64,000 bases of DNA from Nostoc sp. LPT (GCF_017115165.1 NZ_JABXKF010000179.1:62001-126000); one strand, 5' to 3'. Shown: positions 18,588 through 27,808, numbered from the stretch's first letter. Numbers and translations are program-made. Notes: a model not told the origin generated them from the sequence alone.

Positions 18588-18649
18588 TTACTTGTAGGGT
18601 AGGCATTGTAATGCTGGCCCTACTATGGTTTATTCAGTCCATCAAAAAT

Positions 18650-18907
18650 TCAAGCTTGAGTTAAATTATCTTGCAACCAAGCAACTAAATCTCCTTCTGT
18701 GGAAAAATCCAACAGTGCCTCGGCTAGATTTTCAAGCTGTTCAATAGATAACTGAGTGATGCGGTCTTGCAATTGCTGACTCAAATTGCCAATGCGTCGT
18801 CGCAGCAGACGCATAACTACTTCTAGGGTCTGTTCTTGCCTAACTTGATCACGGACTTCCTCATAAATTCTGGTAGTTTTGATATCAAAATTATCAAGTC
18901 CAAACAT
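18650..18907 (-). pseudogene. C-terminal fragment of a DUF4351-type (Rpn/PD-(D/E)XK-associated) protein
   Basis: About 85 residues from ATG 18907 with AGGAG upstream. The sequence EVVMRLLRRRIGNLSQQLQD followed by QLSIEQLENLAEALLDF is the DUF4351 module, which normally forms the last 60 residues of 250-300 residue cyanobacterial Rpn-like nuclease/transposase proteins. The start of the preserved part (FGLDNFDIKTTRIYEEV) also corresponds to the region before that module. The nuclease portion is absent and is not seen in the upstream 400 bp. It is probably a remnant, though translation as a short protein is possible. Confidence 0.6.
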
Positions 18908-18916
18908 TCTGATCAA

Positions 18917-19308
18917 CTCCTGACAACTAGTACGTGGCAGTTTTCATTGTCTGAAATTTCCTGTTGCGTTACTACTACTCAAGTCAACCTAGATTGCTTG
19001 GTAGGCATTTAGCTAAACAGTTGCCCAATTCTATTAGCTTTAGAGCATTAAGATTAGCCTACAGGATAAATTCGCGTATATTTGCAAAAATTCGTTGATA
19101 ATAAGAGGTTTACAAGCTGTGAAGTTAGTTTAGAAGTTGAAAACTCGATTTTGAAGTTGAAAACTTGATTTAGAAGTGCAAAACTCGATTTTGAAGTTGA
19201 AAACTCGATTTACAAGAGTGAACTACCTGAAATAAAATCGGTGCGTTACGCCGAAAGCGTAACACACCCTACGAAAATTGCTGTAGACGCGATGAATCGC
19301 GTCTCTAC
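18917..19308. other. Intergenic region with 20-bp tandem repeats
   Basis: Contains the tandem array at 19133-19212 and, nearer fabG, a GCGTTACGCCGAAAGCGTAAC inverted patch and GACGCGATGAATCGCGTCTC (about 19287-19306), which may act as fabG's terminator hairpin. No gene is seen. Confidence 0.55.
19133..19212. repeat. Four 20-bp tandem repeats
   Basis: Four consecutive units of GAAGTTGAAAACTCGATTTT with a few substitutions (19133, 19153, 19173, 19193), preceded by a 12-base partial unit at 19121. The unit length is not the usual heptamer of this genome. Confidence 0.85.
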
Positions 19309-20055
19309 TTACGCCATTACCATGCCGCCATCGACGTTAAAAACTTGTCCGGTGATGTAGGCTGCGGCGGGGTCGGCGGCGAGGAAGCGCACCATCCCAG
19401 CGATTTCTTCAGGCTGACCGAAGCGACCGAGTGGGATGTATTTGAGAATATCTTCGGGGTTGTTGAGATTGCTGGTCATGTCGGTGGTGATAAATCCAGG
19501 GGCGACGGCGTTAACGGTGATCCCGCGAGTAGCAAGTTCTTTGGCAACGCTTTTGGTGAAGCCGATTACACCTGCTTTAGCAGCGCTGTAGTTGGACTGA
19601 CCTGGGTTGCCGATTTGCCCAGCAACAGAGGTAATGTTGATAATCCGTCCCGATCGCTGTTTGAGCATGATTTTACTGACTGCGCGTGTACATAAGAAAA
19701 CACCGGTTAGATTCAGGTCTATGACAGCTTGCCAATCTTCTGGCTTCAAACGCAAAAGCAGGGTATCGCGGGTAATACCTGCGTTATTGACCAAAATATC
19801 CACGCGACTGAACTTTTCGATGACGGCGTTAACTAGTGCCTCTACTCGATCGCTTTTAGAAACGTCAGCTTGGATAGCAATCGCCTCACCTCCCGCATCT
19901 GTAATTTCTGTAACAACTGCTTCAGCTGCGGCACTTGAACTGGCATAATTGACAACTGCGATCGCTCCTTGTGAGGCTAATTCAATTGCGATCGCTCGGC
20001 CAATTCCTCTTGATGCACCTGTGACAATTGCGACTTTATCTTGTAATAGCGTCAT
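19309..20055 (-). CDS. fabG: 3-oxoacyl-[acyl-carrier-protein] reductase
   Basis: 248 residues from ATG 20055. Classical short-chain dehydrogenase: cofactor loop VTGASRGIGRAIA, NNAG motif at ILVNNAGITRDTLLLRLKPE, catalytic Ser in NITSVAGQIGNPGQ, and Tyr/Lys in NYSAAKAGVIGFTKS. It ends VDGGMVMA. ITRDTLLLRL and the full pattern are typical of FabG, which reduces beta-ketoacyl-ACP with NADPH in fatty acid elongation. It is monocistronic by spacing, with a 650-bp AT-rich upstream region. A second SDR in the window (43095-43967) belongs to a different subfamily. Confidence 0.93.
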   Translation of the reverse strand: MTLLQDKVAIVTGASRGIGRAIAIELASQGAIAVVNYASSSAAAEAVVTEITDAGGEAIAIQADVSKSDRVEALVNAVIEKFSRVDILVNNAGITRDTLLLRLKPEDWQAVIDLNLTGVFLCTRAVSKIMLKQRSGRIINITSVAGQIGNPGQSNYSAAKAGVIGFTKSVAKELATRGITVNAVAPGFITTDMTSNLNNPEDILKYIPLGRFGQPEEIAGMVRFLAADPAAAYITGQVFNVDGGMVMA

Positions 20056-20711
20056 TTAATATTCCTCAATCTTAGAAATACCGCGCTAATTATCTTATGA
20101 TGATTTCGGGAACATCTGAATATTGTCTAAATAATATCTAACTCTTGCGGGATGACAATCTTGCTCTCATGCTACAAATTTAGATAGCTAATAGATCAAG
20201 TTATACGTCGTATTTAGCTAGATATAGCTATCTGAATCAAACGCGCAGAAACAAGACCCCCGACTTCATAAAAGTTATCGGGAATCTGCGGGTTGCAATT
20301 TTCACAAATTAAATAGGATTACTACATAACTCAATTAACACGAATTAACGTTTTCCTATAATTAAATATTTATAGTTATTTCTCTGTGAATGGATCGATA
20401 ACTTTAAGTAATATATTCGCCTGACTGGATAGACTAGAAAGTGTTGCATCTACACCTTTCGTAGACATCACTCTTGTGAAAGCCTCTATAATTATTTGGC
20501 TGGTCAGGATAGGTTTAAATATATATTTAATCCAAATGCACAACTTAAAATAATATACGTGTTTTATTATAATTATTTAAGATTTTTGGCTGGGAAATCA
20601 TCTTATATTAACTAATCTAATCTTTTACCAACAAAAACCCATGAACCTATACCGATTTTATTTTCTAAGAACTACTATTGAAACAAACAATTGAAAATCG
20701 GTGTGTGTCAC
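20056..20711. other. AT-rich intergenic region
   Basis: Nothing gene-like was found. It separates divergent fabG and the thioredoxin gene and should hold both promoters. It contains a short CCCCCGACTTCATAAAAGTTATCGGG inverted patch near 20260-20285. Confidence 0.5.
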
Positions 20712-21029
20712 ATGGCAACGAAAAAGCAATTTAACAGTTTTGAAGATATGCTGTCTGCTTCTGATGTACCTGTATTAGTAGATTTTTACGCTGACTGGTG
20801 TGGCCCCTGTCAAATGATGGTGCCAATTTTAGAGCAAGTCAATGCCCAACTTAAGGAGCGTTTACGGATTGTCAAAATCGACACAGAAAAATACACAGAT
20901 TTGGCTACTGAGTATCAAATTGCTTCTCTCCCAACCTTAGTATTGTTTAAGCAGGGTAAGCCTGTAGAGCGGATAGAAGGAGTGATGCAAGCACCGCAGT
21001 TGGTGCAATATCTACAAACAAAGATTTAA
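20712..21029 (+). CDS. Thioredoxin
   Basis: 105 residues from ATG 20712 (an in-frame TTG 21 bases upstream is less likely). Active site FYADWCGPCQMM with Cys30 and Cys33; the cis-Pro region is IASLPTLVLFKQG. It is a single-domain cytoplasmic disulfide reductant of about normal length (105-110). The N-terminus and the MMVPIL stretch after the active site resemble the m-type family of cyanobacteria, but subfamily assignment by eye is uncertain. It is followed at 21060-21083 by a terminator hairpin. It stands alone, with no thioredoxin reductase next to it. Confidence 0.93.
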   Translation: MATKKQFNSFEDMLSASDVPVLVDFYADWCGPCQMMVPILEQVNAQLKERLRIVKIDTEKYTDLATEYQIASLPTLVLFKQGKPVERIEGVMQAPQLVQYLQTKI

Positions 21030-21059
21030 GCTAACCTTAGAATTTTAATTTTGGTTCTT

Positions 21060-21083
21060 AGAGGCGCGAAATATCGCGTCTCT
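21060..21083 (+). terminator. Terminator after thioredoxin
   Basis: Arms AGAGGCGCGA and TCGCGTCTCT (one mismatch) followed by TTC, 30 bases after the stop codon. Confidence 0.6.
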
Positions 21084-21895
21084 TTCAATAGATAGATAAT
21101 AATGTGCGCCATATTAATCAAATCACTGTTTGGTTGAACTTCTAAAAGCTATAGGACTCCTATTTAATTGCGTGAAAAAACTCTGTATAATTAAGGCTGA
21201 TTCCCTACTCCCTGCCTCTGGCGCTTGCGCTGTACTTTGAGTACCACGCAAATAAGTTTAAAAATCAAATCGGATTGCGATAAAACCTTAAGCAAATCTT
21301 AAGCATATCTACTTATATATCTACAGAAAGTAGTTTAGAAATTGAGAAGACTATATTGTATAGATATAACAAAATATATTGACAAGTAAAACCATATATG
21401 AAAGGAAAGCAGCAAAGACCTGAGAAATCATATATTTGGGCGAATATTGATTTTGATAAGGTTAAAAATAGAATAGATGCGGTGACTTGCCAGATTGAGC
21501 GGGTTATACAAAAACACCACCTTTCAAATCAAACTGCTAAATCAGGTAGAAGAAATAATTAGGTTATCTGTGGAGCGATATCTACGATGAGCTACACCGA
21601 CACAGTTTATTTTTAATCTAGCCCGCACTTCCGCTATTCGGTAAGCTCAGTCACCACCATAGACATCGCACTAGTTTTGCATAACAGATTTTGGGCAATG
21701 CGACTATATTTTTGTCAAAAACCAAACAATATTATTCAATAAACATCTACCAAATTTCTACGTATTTATTAGTCATTATTTTATCCTCAACACTCCTTTT
21801 AAAGATGTGACTAATGGACAGCCAAAGCATCGGGGTGGGGTTTTTGATGGTTGATTTATGCAAGAGGTCTACTGTGAACTTTGTTATCCAATCTC
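21084..21895. other. Intergenic region with one possible small gene
   Basis: Apart from the small frame at 21398-21562 I see no gene. The sequence is AT-rich with degenerate stretches. Confidence 0.5.
21398..21562 (+). CDS. Possible 54-residue hypothetical protein
   Basis: ATG 21398 to TAG 21562. The predicted product starts MKGKQQRPEKSYIWANIDFD and is basic, with a helical middle (KNRIDAVTCQIERVIQKHH) and a polar tail ending GRRNN. No clear ribosome binding site and no recognised family. The amphipathic helix and charge pattern are plausible for a small DNA- or protein-binding peptide, but a chance open frame of this length is possible. Confidence 0.3.
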   Translation: MKGKQQRPEKSYIWANIDFDKVKNRIDAVTCQIERVIQKHHLSNQTAKSGRRNN

Positions 21896-21923
21896 AAAAT
21901 CCCCCAATTTCTTGGGGGATTTT
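21896..21923 (-). terminator. Terminator of porin gene
   Basis: Arms AAAATCCCCCA and TGGGGGATTTT with a short loop, 20 bases beyond the porin stop. The right arm ends in TTTT on either strand, so it could work in both directions. Confidence 0.75.
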
Positions 21924-21943
21924 AACTGCCTACTTCCTATCTC

Positions 21944-23866
21944 TTAAAATGTGAAAGTAGTCCGAAGTACACCTACAGTCGTAGTCTCATTGTTGCTGTT
22001 ACCTTCTGGGTTAAAGAGAACAAACGCACCAGGGGTAATGCTGATATTATCGCTAACTTGAAGGCGGTAATAAGCTTCTAAATGGTAAGGAGTCGCCCGA
22101 TTGTCGCCTGTAGGCGTAAGTTGAGCAGCACCACCAGTATCACTACGAAAAAGCGGCTGACCAAAAAGAATCCCGGCTGTGTTTCCTGACTTGAATAAAT
22201 CTTTAAAGTGAATTCCCGCCATCCAACTTGTAAAGGTGGTGGAAGCATCCACGGCATTGGAAGCAGCATCAACAAATATTGCTGCACCGTAGCCAGATAA
22301 TGCTATTTTGGGAGACAATCGCCATGTTACCGTACCGCCAACAGAGTTGAGTGTGAGCGGTGTTCCAACTGCAACTCCTGATAAAGCACCGATATCACTA
22401 CTAACTAATCCTGTAGCCAAAATATTGATTTCGTGATAACTGTGGGCATAGTTTAAACCAATATCCAAAGCAGGACTTGGCTTGAAGGTTAACTGTGTGG
22501 CAATAATACTACTACCACTAAATAAACCTGCTCCCAAAGGTGTAGTAGAAACTCCTGGTACTGCTTCATTAGCAGATTTTTCCGGTAAATTGGCATTTAC
22601 ACTGCCGTATAAAGCTCTTAAATCAAAATTTGGCGAAATGTTAAAAATAAATCCCGCCGCTGATGCTAAACCAGTACCCGAAGTTCCACCAGAAACCCGT
22701 AGCACAGGATTCAAGTTGCCAAAACGAGAAATTGACTCTTGTCCTTCACCATAAAAAGGCGTAATTACTGGGAAAGCATCTGATGTCTCTGCCGCAGTTC
22801 CCGCAAACAAGGTTAATTTATTAGCGACGGGAAAGACATACAGCAATTTGTAAACCTGAATACTGTTTGCGCCAACACCCGACAAAGTATTGACATTTAA
22901 CCCCGGAAATTGCGGCTCAAAACTGGTACGAGCGCTACTTGCACTCAAAAGTGGCGAAGCTAATCCTAAACCTTGTTGCAGGCTACCCTGTCCATCGGCT
23001 CCACCCAAAAAGTTATAGGCTTGCAATCCAGTAATTAATGAATCTTTACCAGTAAAGCTAGTGGTGAGATTTAACCGTACTCTATTGACTAGGATAATGT
23101 TCGGGTCACTGTCATTAGGAGCGCCACCAGTAGCACCAATACCAGCAATAATTGCCTCTCCATTAAGTTTGGTCGTAGTAGAAAACCGATTTGCTTCTAG
23201 TTCTGCTGTGCGAGCTTCTACAGCATCTACTCGACCCCGCAATGTTGCCAATTCCGCCGCAAATTGTTCTTGTAGTTTCTGCAAGGTGGCTAAATCTTGT
23301 TTATTGACCAAATCACCAGTTGCAGTCGCAATCAGTTCGTTGATTCGGTCTAAACAAGCATTTAAGCCAGCAGCAAATTCATAGCGAGTCATCGCCCGAT
23401 TACCGCGATAGGTTTGATTGGGATAACCTGCGATACAACCATAGCGCTCGACTAAAGATTGGAGTGCCTGAAAAGCCCAATCAGTCGGCTGTACATCAGA
23501 CAACTGGGATACGGATGTTACTTGTGCAAGTTTGTATGAGGTTGAAGATAAACTTGCAGGTTGTGGTGTGATTGGCTGCGACAAGTTAACAGCAGAATTT
23601 ACTCCTATATCTTGAATTTTTTGCTGTTGATTGACTGAGGGTAAGTTTTTTTGAGTTTCATTAGCTATCAGCAATTTACTGGAAAGATTATTTGTTAAAT
23701 TGCTTTGATGAGAATAATTCTTTTCATAGCTGCCGTCATTTTGATTAACAGCTACGTTTTTATCTGCAATTTTTAAACTAGGAAGGGCTTGCACAGGTGA
23801 TAACCCGACAATTAAACATAAAAATCCCATCCCACTAGCAAAAGCTAGTAGATATTTTGCCATCAT
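21944..23866 (-). CDS. SLH-domain OprB-family outer membrane porin
   Basis: About 640 residues. Two adjacent ATGs (23866, 23863) follow GGGAG; a GTG further upstream is less likely. A signal peptide is visible (YLLAFASGMGFLCLIVGLSP VQA). An SLH domain then follows at about 125-180 (SDVQPTDWAFQALQSLVERY, then AMTRYEFAAGLNACLDRI). A short coiled coil (LQKLQEQFAAELATLRGRVD AVEARTAELEA) leads into a beta-barrel ending in Phe (RTTFTF). This is the standard layout of the major cyanobacterial porins: SLH binds the peptidoglycan layer and the barrel spans the outer membrane. Such porins are implicated in uptake of inorganic ions including iron. It is monocistronic with its own terminator. Confidence 0.92.
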   Translation of the reverse strand: MMAKYLLAFASGMGFLCLIVGLSPVQALPSLKIADKNVAVNQNDGSYEKNYSHQSNLTNNLSSKLLIANETQKNLPSVNQQQKIQDIGVNSAVNLSQPITPQPASLSSTSYKLAQVTSVSQLSDVQPTDWAFQALQSLVERYGCIAGYPNQTYRGNRAMTRYEFAAGLNACLDRINELIATATGDLVNKQDLATLQKLQEQFAAELATLRGRVDAVEARTAELEANRFSTTTKLNGEAIIAGIGATGGAPNDSDPNIILVNRVRLNLTTSFTGKDSLITGLQAYNFLGGADGQGSLQQGLGLASPLLSASSARTSFEPQFPGLNVNTLSGVGANSIQVYKLLYVFPVANKLTLFAGTAAETSDAFPVITPFYGEGQESISRFGNLNPVLRVSGGTSGTGLASAAGFIFNISPNFDLRALYGSVNANLPEKSANEAVPGVSTTPLGAGLFSGSSIIATQLTFKPSPALDIGLNYAHSYHEINILATGLVSSDIGALSGVAVGTPLTLNSVGGTVTWRLSPKIALSGYGAAIFVDAASNAVDASTTFTSWMAGIHFKDLFKSGNTAGILFGQPLFRSDTGGAAQLTPTGDNRATPYHLEAYYRLQVSDNISITPGAFVLFNPEGNSNNETTTVGVLRTTFTF

Positions 23867-24411
23867 GACTCCCAACACCTATAAAATAGTGGAAAAATTC
23901 ATTGCGATTTTAAAATGGATTGATAAGTAAATTTAAAGTAGATTTAGCAAGAGAATCTTGTTTACTTTAAATTTTGGATATCAGGTTTTTTTCTGAATTA
24001 ACTTCCCAAAACATCAGCTTATATCGCAAGTATTAAATTCTAGTAAATACTATTTTTGGAAAGAATTAACAATACATCATATTGATAGTTTTTATAATTA
24101 CGATAGGAATCCTAAATGGTTTTTTAACAATACATTACGTAAAATGCTTGATTCATAAGCATTTCAAATTTTCTCTGTTCAAATATAAAAAATAATTGCT
24201 ATATTGACAAAATAATAATTACAAAAGTCTAATTTTGTGATACTGAATATAGTATTGAGCCGACATCAGCGACTCAATATCTAACAAAGAATAATTTACT
24301 CAAAAAAAATCAACAGGCTGCGATCGCTGCTTAATTTGGGTGTAGGCTAAGAGCAAGAAGAAAACAGCATATTGTAGTCCACGATTTCTCTGATTGAGAT
24401 ATTTCAAGTAT
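23867..24411. other. AT-rich intergenic region
   Basis: Holds the porin promoter. No gene is supported; a 47-codon frame at 24300-24443 that overlaps the next gene is discussed among rejected items. Confidence 0.5.
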
Positions 24412-24924
24412 TCAATCCCACCAATAACAAACAATGACCGCATCAGAATATCGGTGAACATCTTCACCTGATAGGGCCCCTTCTAATCGAGTTCTTAGTC
24501 GGCGCTTCAGCCGCGAACCATAATCTTCATTCGTGCCATCACTTACCTCTACTGAATCAGCTCGCCATTTTTTGCCCAAGTCTAAAAGCTCTGACACTTT
24601 TGTGTCTTGGTTCTCTGCAAGGATGTATAGTGTATCGGCAGGATAGGCAATGAAATGGATGATGCTGGTTTCAGGCATGGGACGATAATTTGCCATTGCA
24701 AGTAGGGTATCGACCATACCACCAAAGCTTAAACCGTTTTCATCTGGTGCAAAGATTGGTTTTGTGAACAGAAAGCTTGACCATAGATTTCTGTGGTTGG
24801 AAAGGTCAGTAATCACTTCTTCGCCATCAAACTCATTGAACCGACGCTGCCAAACCAAAGCAGCAAAGAGTTCTTGAGGAGAATATGATTTTGCAATCGA
24901 TTGGATTTTGCCTAAATCAAGCAT
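24412..24924 (-). CDS. Hypothetical protein
   Basis: 170 residues from ATG 24924 (GGAA about six bases upstream); a longer form starting 30 bases earlier is possible. It begins MLDLGKIQSIAKSYSPQELF and continues with LVWQRRFNEFDGEEVITDL, an Asp/Glu-rich centre and a basic stretch YGSRLKRRLRTRLEGALSG, ending VCYWWD. No family is recognised. A weak AVIVCYWW beta-strand end and IIHFIAYPADTLYIL suggest an alpha/beta fold. Neighbours are the porin and UppS, with no operon spacing. Function unknown. Confidence 0.6.
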   Translation of the reverse strand: MLDLGKIQSIAKSYSPQELFAALVWQRRFNEFDGEEVITDLSNHRNLWSSFLFTKPIFAPDENGLSFGGMVDTLLAMANYRPMPETSIIHFIAYPADTLYILAENQDTKVSELLDLGKKWRADSVEVSDGTNEDYGSRLKRRLRTRLEGALSGEDVHRYSDAVIVCYWWD

Positions 24925-25106
24925 CACATTTCCGGTAAGTAATATTTTTAACAAAACATTTGTAACTACCCTTGCAGTTTATTTACCCAGTGCCTGCTAT
25001 TCTTATAGTTACTTCGGTCTGTCATAGCAGATAGATTATCCTCGATAATGTTTTATTTGTGAGCGCTCATATACCATCGTGGTAGTATGGGTGCTTTTAC
25101 TTTATC

Positions 25107-25163
25107 AATAAAGGCAGAAGGCAGAAGGCAGAAGGAATATTGCCCTCTGCCTCCTGCCTTCTT
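25107..25163. repeat. GGCAGAA heptamer repeats with inverted partner
   Basis: Three or four GGCAGAA units followed by CCTCTGCCTCCTGCCTTC, so the two halves can pair. It sits just after uppS on the minus strand and may serve as its terminator. Confidence 0.6.
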
Positions 25164-25188
25164 CACGCGATGTTTGGTGTTTGGTACA

Positions 25189-25947
25189 CTAAGCTGATAA
25201 TGAAGCTTTAACTTGACCAAAACGGCGATCGCGATTTTGGTAGCTCAACAAAGCTTGATGAAATGCTTCTCGATTAAAATCTGGCCAAAGAATATCGGTG
25301 AAATACATCTCTGTATACGCCATTTGCCACAAAAGAAAATTACTCAATCGCATCTCACCACTGGTACGAATCAGCAAATCGGGTTCTGGAGTATCTGCTG
25401 TGTAGAGGTGTTGTTCTAGAAGAGTTTCATTCACTTCTTGGGCACTGAGTTCGCCTTGTTCCACGAGTTGAGCTACTTGACGGCAAACTTTGGTAATTTC
25501 GTTGCGGCTACCGTAATTGACTGCAACCGTAAAGTGGATTGCTTGATTGTTCAATGTCTCTATCATTGAACGTTCCATTTCTGTCTGTAGAGACTTGGGT
25601 AAAGCCGATAAATCTCCAATAAACGAGATTCGTACTCCTTCTTGATGCATCTGAGCTAACTCGCGGCGTAGTAATCGCTCAAACAAATGCATCAGAAAAT
25701 CCACTTCTTCAACGGGACGTTGCCAATTTTCTGTTGAGAAAGCGTAGGCTGTCAACGCTTTGATTCCCCAATTTTTACAGCAACGCAATAGTTCTTTGAG
25801 TGTCTTTGCTCCTTGGCGATGTCCAGCGATGCGCGGTAATCCTCGACTGCTTGCCCATCGTCCGTTACCATCCATGATGACGGCGATATGTTGGGGGATT
25901 TTTTGAGGGTTTAAATCAGTGGGTAATTTTGATTTGTCATTTGTCAT
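25189..25947 (-). CDS. uppS: Isoprenyl transferase (undecaprenyl diphosphate synthase type)
   Basis: 252 residues. Cis-prenyltransferase motifs: IAVIMDGNGRWA with catalytic Asp26, GHRQGAKTL, LTAYAFSTENWQRP, and the C-terminal DLLIRTSGEMRLSNFLLWQ with YFTDILWPDF. The enzyme adds isopentenyl units to farnesyl diphosphate to make the C55 carrier for peptidoglycan and polysaccharides. The ATG at 25947 and the residues MTND come from a TTGTCAT heptamer array (25934-25957), as in the Gfo/Idh gene. The next ATG upstream in the array ends at a TGA after five codons. It lies 23 bp downstream of the ferritin-like gene on the same strand, so the two probably form one transcript. Confidence 0.94.
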   Translation of the reverse strand: MTNDKSKLPTDLNPQKIPQHIAVIMDGNGRWASSRGLPRIAGHRQGAKTLKELLRCCKNWGIKALTAYAFSTENWQRPVEEVDFLMHLFERLLRRELAQMHQEGVRISFIGDLSALPKSLQTEMERSMIETLNNQAIHFTVAVNYGSRNEITKVCRQVAQLVEQGELSAQEVNETLLEQHLYTADTPEPDLLIRTSGEMRLSNFLLWQMAYTEMYFTDILWPDFNREAFHQALLSYQNRDRRFGQVKASLSA

Positions 25948-25970
25948 TTGTCATTTGTCCTTTGTTTTGA

Positions 25971-26906
25971 CTAATTAGTTTCAAATAAATTTTGCAGATA
26001 GTCTGGTGTGAGGCTATTGTTCCAACTCCACAAGCGATGCATTGTGTAAGTGAAGGTGAAGAGGAGAGTTATTTTGTTGGTTAATGACCAAGCATTCCAG
26101 TTGAGAGTACCCATCATGCGGCGTAAAGTACGCATGAGGTTGTTGCGTTGATAGTTTGGCGATCGCGTTTTGATTAGCGTCCGTCCAATTCGCATCAACC
26201 CAGTATCAGGGAAAGTCCAGACCCCAAACCCCCAGAATTTGGTCATGTGGTTGATTTCATCCTGTGCTAGTTCCTCTAAAACATCCTGGAGTGCGCCAGT
26301 AGTGTGAGCCATGAGCCAAATATAAAGACAGGTAGCACCGTATTCTGTGGCAATGCGGTGTAAGCCGTGGTGATATAAGTCTTCTTTGGCGTCATCTGTG
26401 GGGAGATAGCTTCTAACAGTACGAAGTTTGGGGGTAATTTTCTCGCCTGTTAATTGGGTGTAGATTTTGATTAATGCAGGTGTGTGCTGACGTTCTTCCT
26501 TTTCCCACAAACCAAGTTCTAGCAGTTCACCATTTTCACTGACAGTTCCACCAACAAACCGAGCCATCTGAGGATGCAATTTTTCCAAATACTGGCGACT
26601 GGTTTGGGTATAGCCGCGAATGGGAGCTTCTGTATCCATCGCACCGATCAATATAGATAAAAATACCTCTGTGTCTAAGCCGATAATTTGATTACGGTTA
26701 ATTGTTTGCCAGTCGATGAGTTTCCAGGGACGCGGTTGGGGATTGGCAAACTGTAACGGTAAATCTTGCAGACGCTCGTGTAGTTTTTCAACTGCAAGAT
26801 ATTTGTCTATAAGGGAACGAATGCGCTGCTGTGTTTGCAAGTAATGAGGAATAGGATAGCTTTTACCTGCTAAGTCTTCTGCAATTGGGCTGAGGGTGTT
26901 AAGCAT
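25971..26906 (-). CDS. Ferritin-like di-iron protein, acyl-ACP desaturase-like
   Basis: 311 residues from ATG 26906. A four-helix di-iron site can be read: Glu93 (MDTEAPIRGY), Glu138-x-x-His141 (KEERQH), Glu188 (IATEYGA) and Glu217-x-x-His220 (DEINH). This Glu, ExxH, Glu, ExxH layout is that of soluble acyl-ACP desaturases and related oxygen-activating proteins. The C-terminus has an amphipathic or membrane-touching section (ITLLFTFTYTMHRLWSW). The substrate is unknown: desaturation or hydroxylation of a lipid is the natural guess. It probably shares a transcript with uppS, 23 bp downstream, which hints at a polyprenoid or envelope-lipid link (inference). Confidence 0.75.
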   Translation of the reverse strand: MLNTLSPIAEDLAGKSYPIPHYLQTQQRIRSLIDKYLAVEKLHERLQDLPLQFANPQPRPWKLIDWQTINRNQIIGLDTEVFLSILIGAMDTEAPIRGYTQTSRQYLEKLHPQMARFVGGTVSENGELLELGLWEKEERQHTPALIKIYTQLTGEKITPKLRTVRSYLPTDDAKEDLYHHGLHRIATEYGATCLYIWLMAHTTGALQDVLEELAQDEINHMTKFWGFGVWTFPDTGLMRIGRTLIKTRSPNYQRNNLMRTLRRMMGTLNWNAWSLTNKITLLFTFTYTMHRLWSWNNSLTPDYLQNLFETN

Positions 26907-27158
26907 ATTTTTATACTTAAATTTTTATCTCTATGCCCAATAAGCCTAAGCGATCGTACTTGCTTTTGTCAGTCGGCTGAAGTCGGCAGTTTTATGTGAT
27001 AGGGTTGCAAAAGTCGGGGAAAAAGTTGGTTATAGAAAATTTGGGTTTCAAACTTCGCCTTTCTAAGACGACTTTACAAAGTTAGAAAAGAGAATTGCAG
27101 AGAATGTAGCGAAATTGTTAGAACAAGGGTAGATAAAAGTTGAGTAACAGGATAAATC

Positions 27159-27398
27159 ATGAACGCTTATAAAACATATATCACTATTGCAGATCCAAAG
27201 CAGTTAGTATTATCTGATTTACCATTTAAAGCCGGACAAAGAGTTGAGGTGATTATTTTGACAGACGATAATCAAAGGATTACTTTAGCAGAAGAATTAA
27301 AAAAATTATTCAAAGAAATACAAGGGATACACGCAGATAATCCCTTGACTGATGAAGAAATAGCAGCAGAGATTGAAGCTTATAGACGGGGAGAATGA
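27159..27398 (+). CDS. Antitoxin of a PIN-type toxin-antitoxin pair
   Basis: 79 residues from ATG 27159. A short beta-rich N-terminus (YKTYITIADPKQLVLSDLPF and RVEVIIL) resembles small DNA-binding antitoxins of the AbrB-like or related type. The acidic helical C-terminus (LTDEEIAAEIEAYRRGE) is the usual toxin-neutralising part. Its stop overlaps the start of the PIN gene by 4 bases (ATGA), so the two are translationally coupled. The order antitoxin then toxin and the small size support a type II module. The exact antitoxin family is not certain. Confidence 0.75.
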   Translation: MNAYKTYITIADPKQLVLSDLPFKAGQRVEVIILTDDNQRITLAEELKKLFKEIQGIHADNPLTDEEIAAEIEAYRRGE

Positions 27399-27808
27399 AA
27401 GTTATTATTGATACTAATATCGTAGTCTCTGCTGCTATAGCTGATAAAAATCCAGAGGCAGTAATTTTATTTGTGATTGCTAATTCTGCTTTTGAGTGGG
27501 TTGTATCGGCAGAGATTATCGCAGAATATAAGGAAGTTTTAAAGCGTCCTCGTTTAAAATTAACTAAGGCACAATACGAAAGATGGGTTTATTTAATTGA
27601 TTCAGTTACAACACTAATTGATGTGGATGTGGAGGTTGATTTCCCCAGAGATAGGAAAGATGCAAAGTTTTTAGCTTGTGCTATTGCCGCAGGAGCAGAT
27701 TTTTTTATTACGGGTGATGCTGATTTTAATGAAGCGCAAACTTTGTTAAATACAACTATTATTTCTCTGTCTTTATTTAAAAGGTTAGTTTGTGATGTGA
27801 GGGAATAA
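27395..27808 (+). CDS. PIN-domain toxin (TIGR00305/COG1569 type)
   Basis: 137 residues from ATG 27395. PIN acidic residues are visible: Asp6 in VIIDTNIVVSA, Glu in VSAEIIAEYKEVLKRP, Asp in RKDAKFLACAIAAGA and the final TGDADF. The family is a metal-dependent endoribonuclease usually acting as the toxin of a type II system. Length is normal. It is coupled to the antitoxin gene by a 4-base overlap. It marks the left edge of a stretch rich in conflict-related genes (27-38 kb). Confidence 0.85.
   Translation: MKVIIDTNIVVSAAIADKNPEAVILFVIANSAFEWVVSAEIIAEYKEVLKRPRLKLTKAQYERWVYLIDSVTTLIDVDVEVDFPRDRKDAKFLACAIAAGADFFITGDADFNEAQTLLNTTIISLSLFKRLVCDVRE

Noticed and set aside
24300..24443. 47-codon minus-strand frame (MRSLFVIGGIEYLKYLNQRN ...) overlapping the end of the 170-residue gene
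   Set aside because: It overlaps the real gene in another frame and has no ribosome site; a downstream frameshift relic is possible but unsupported.
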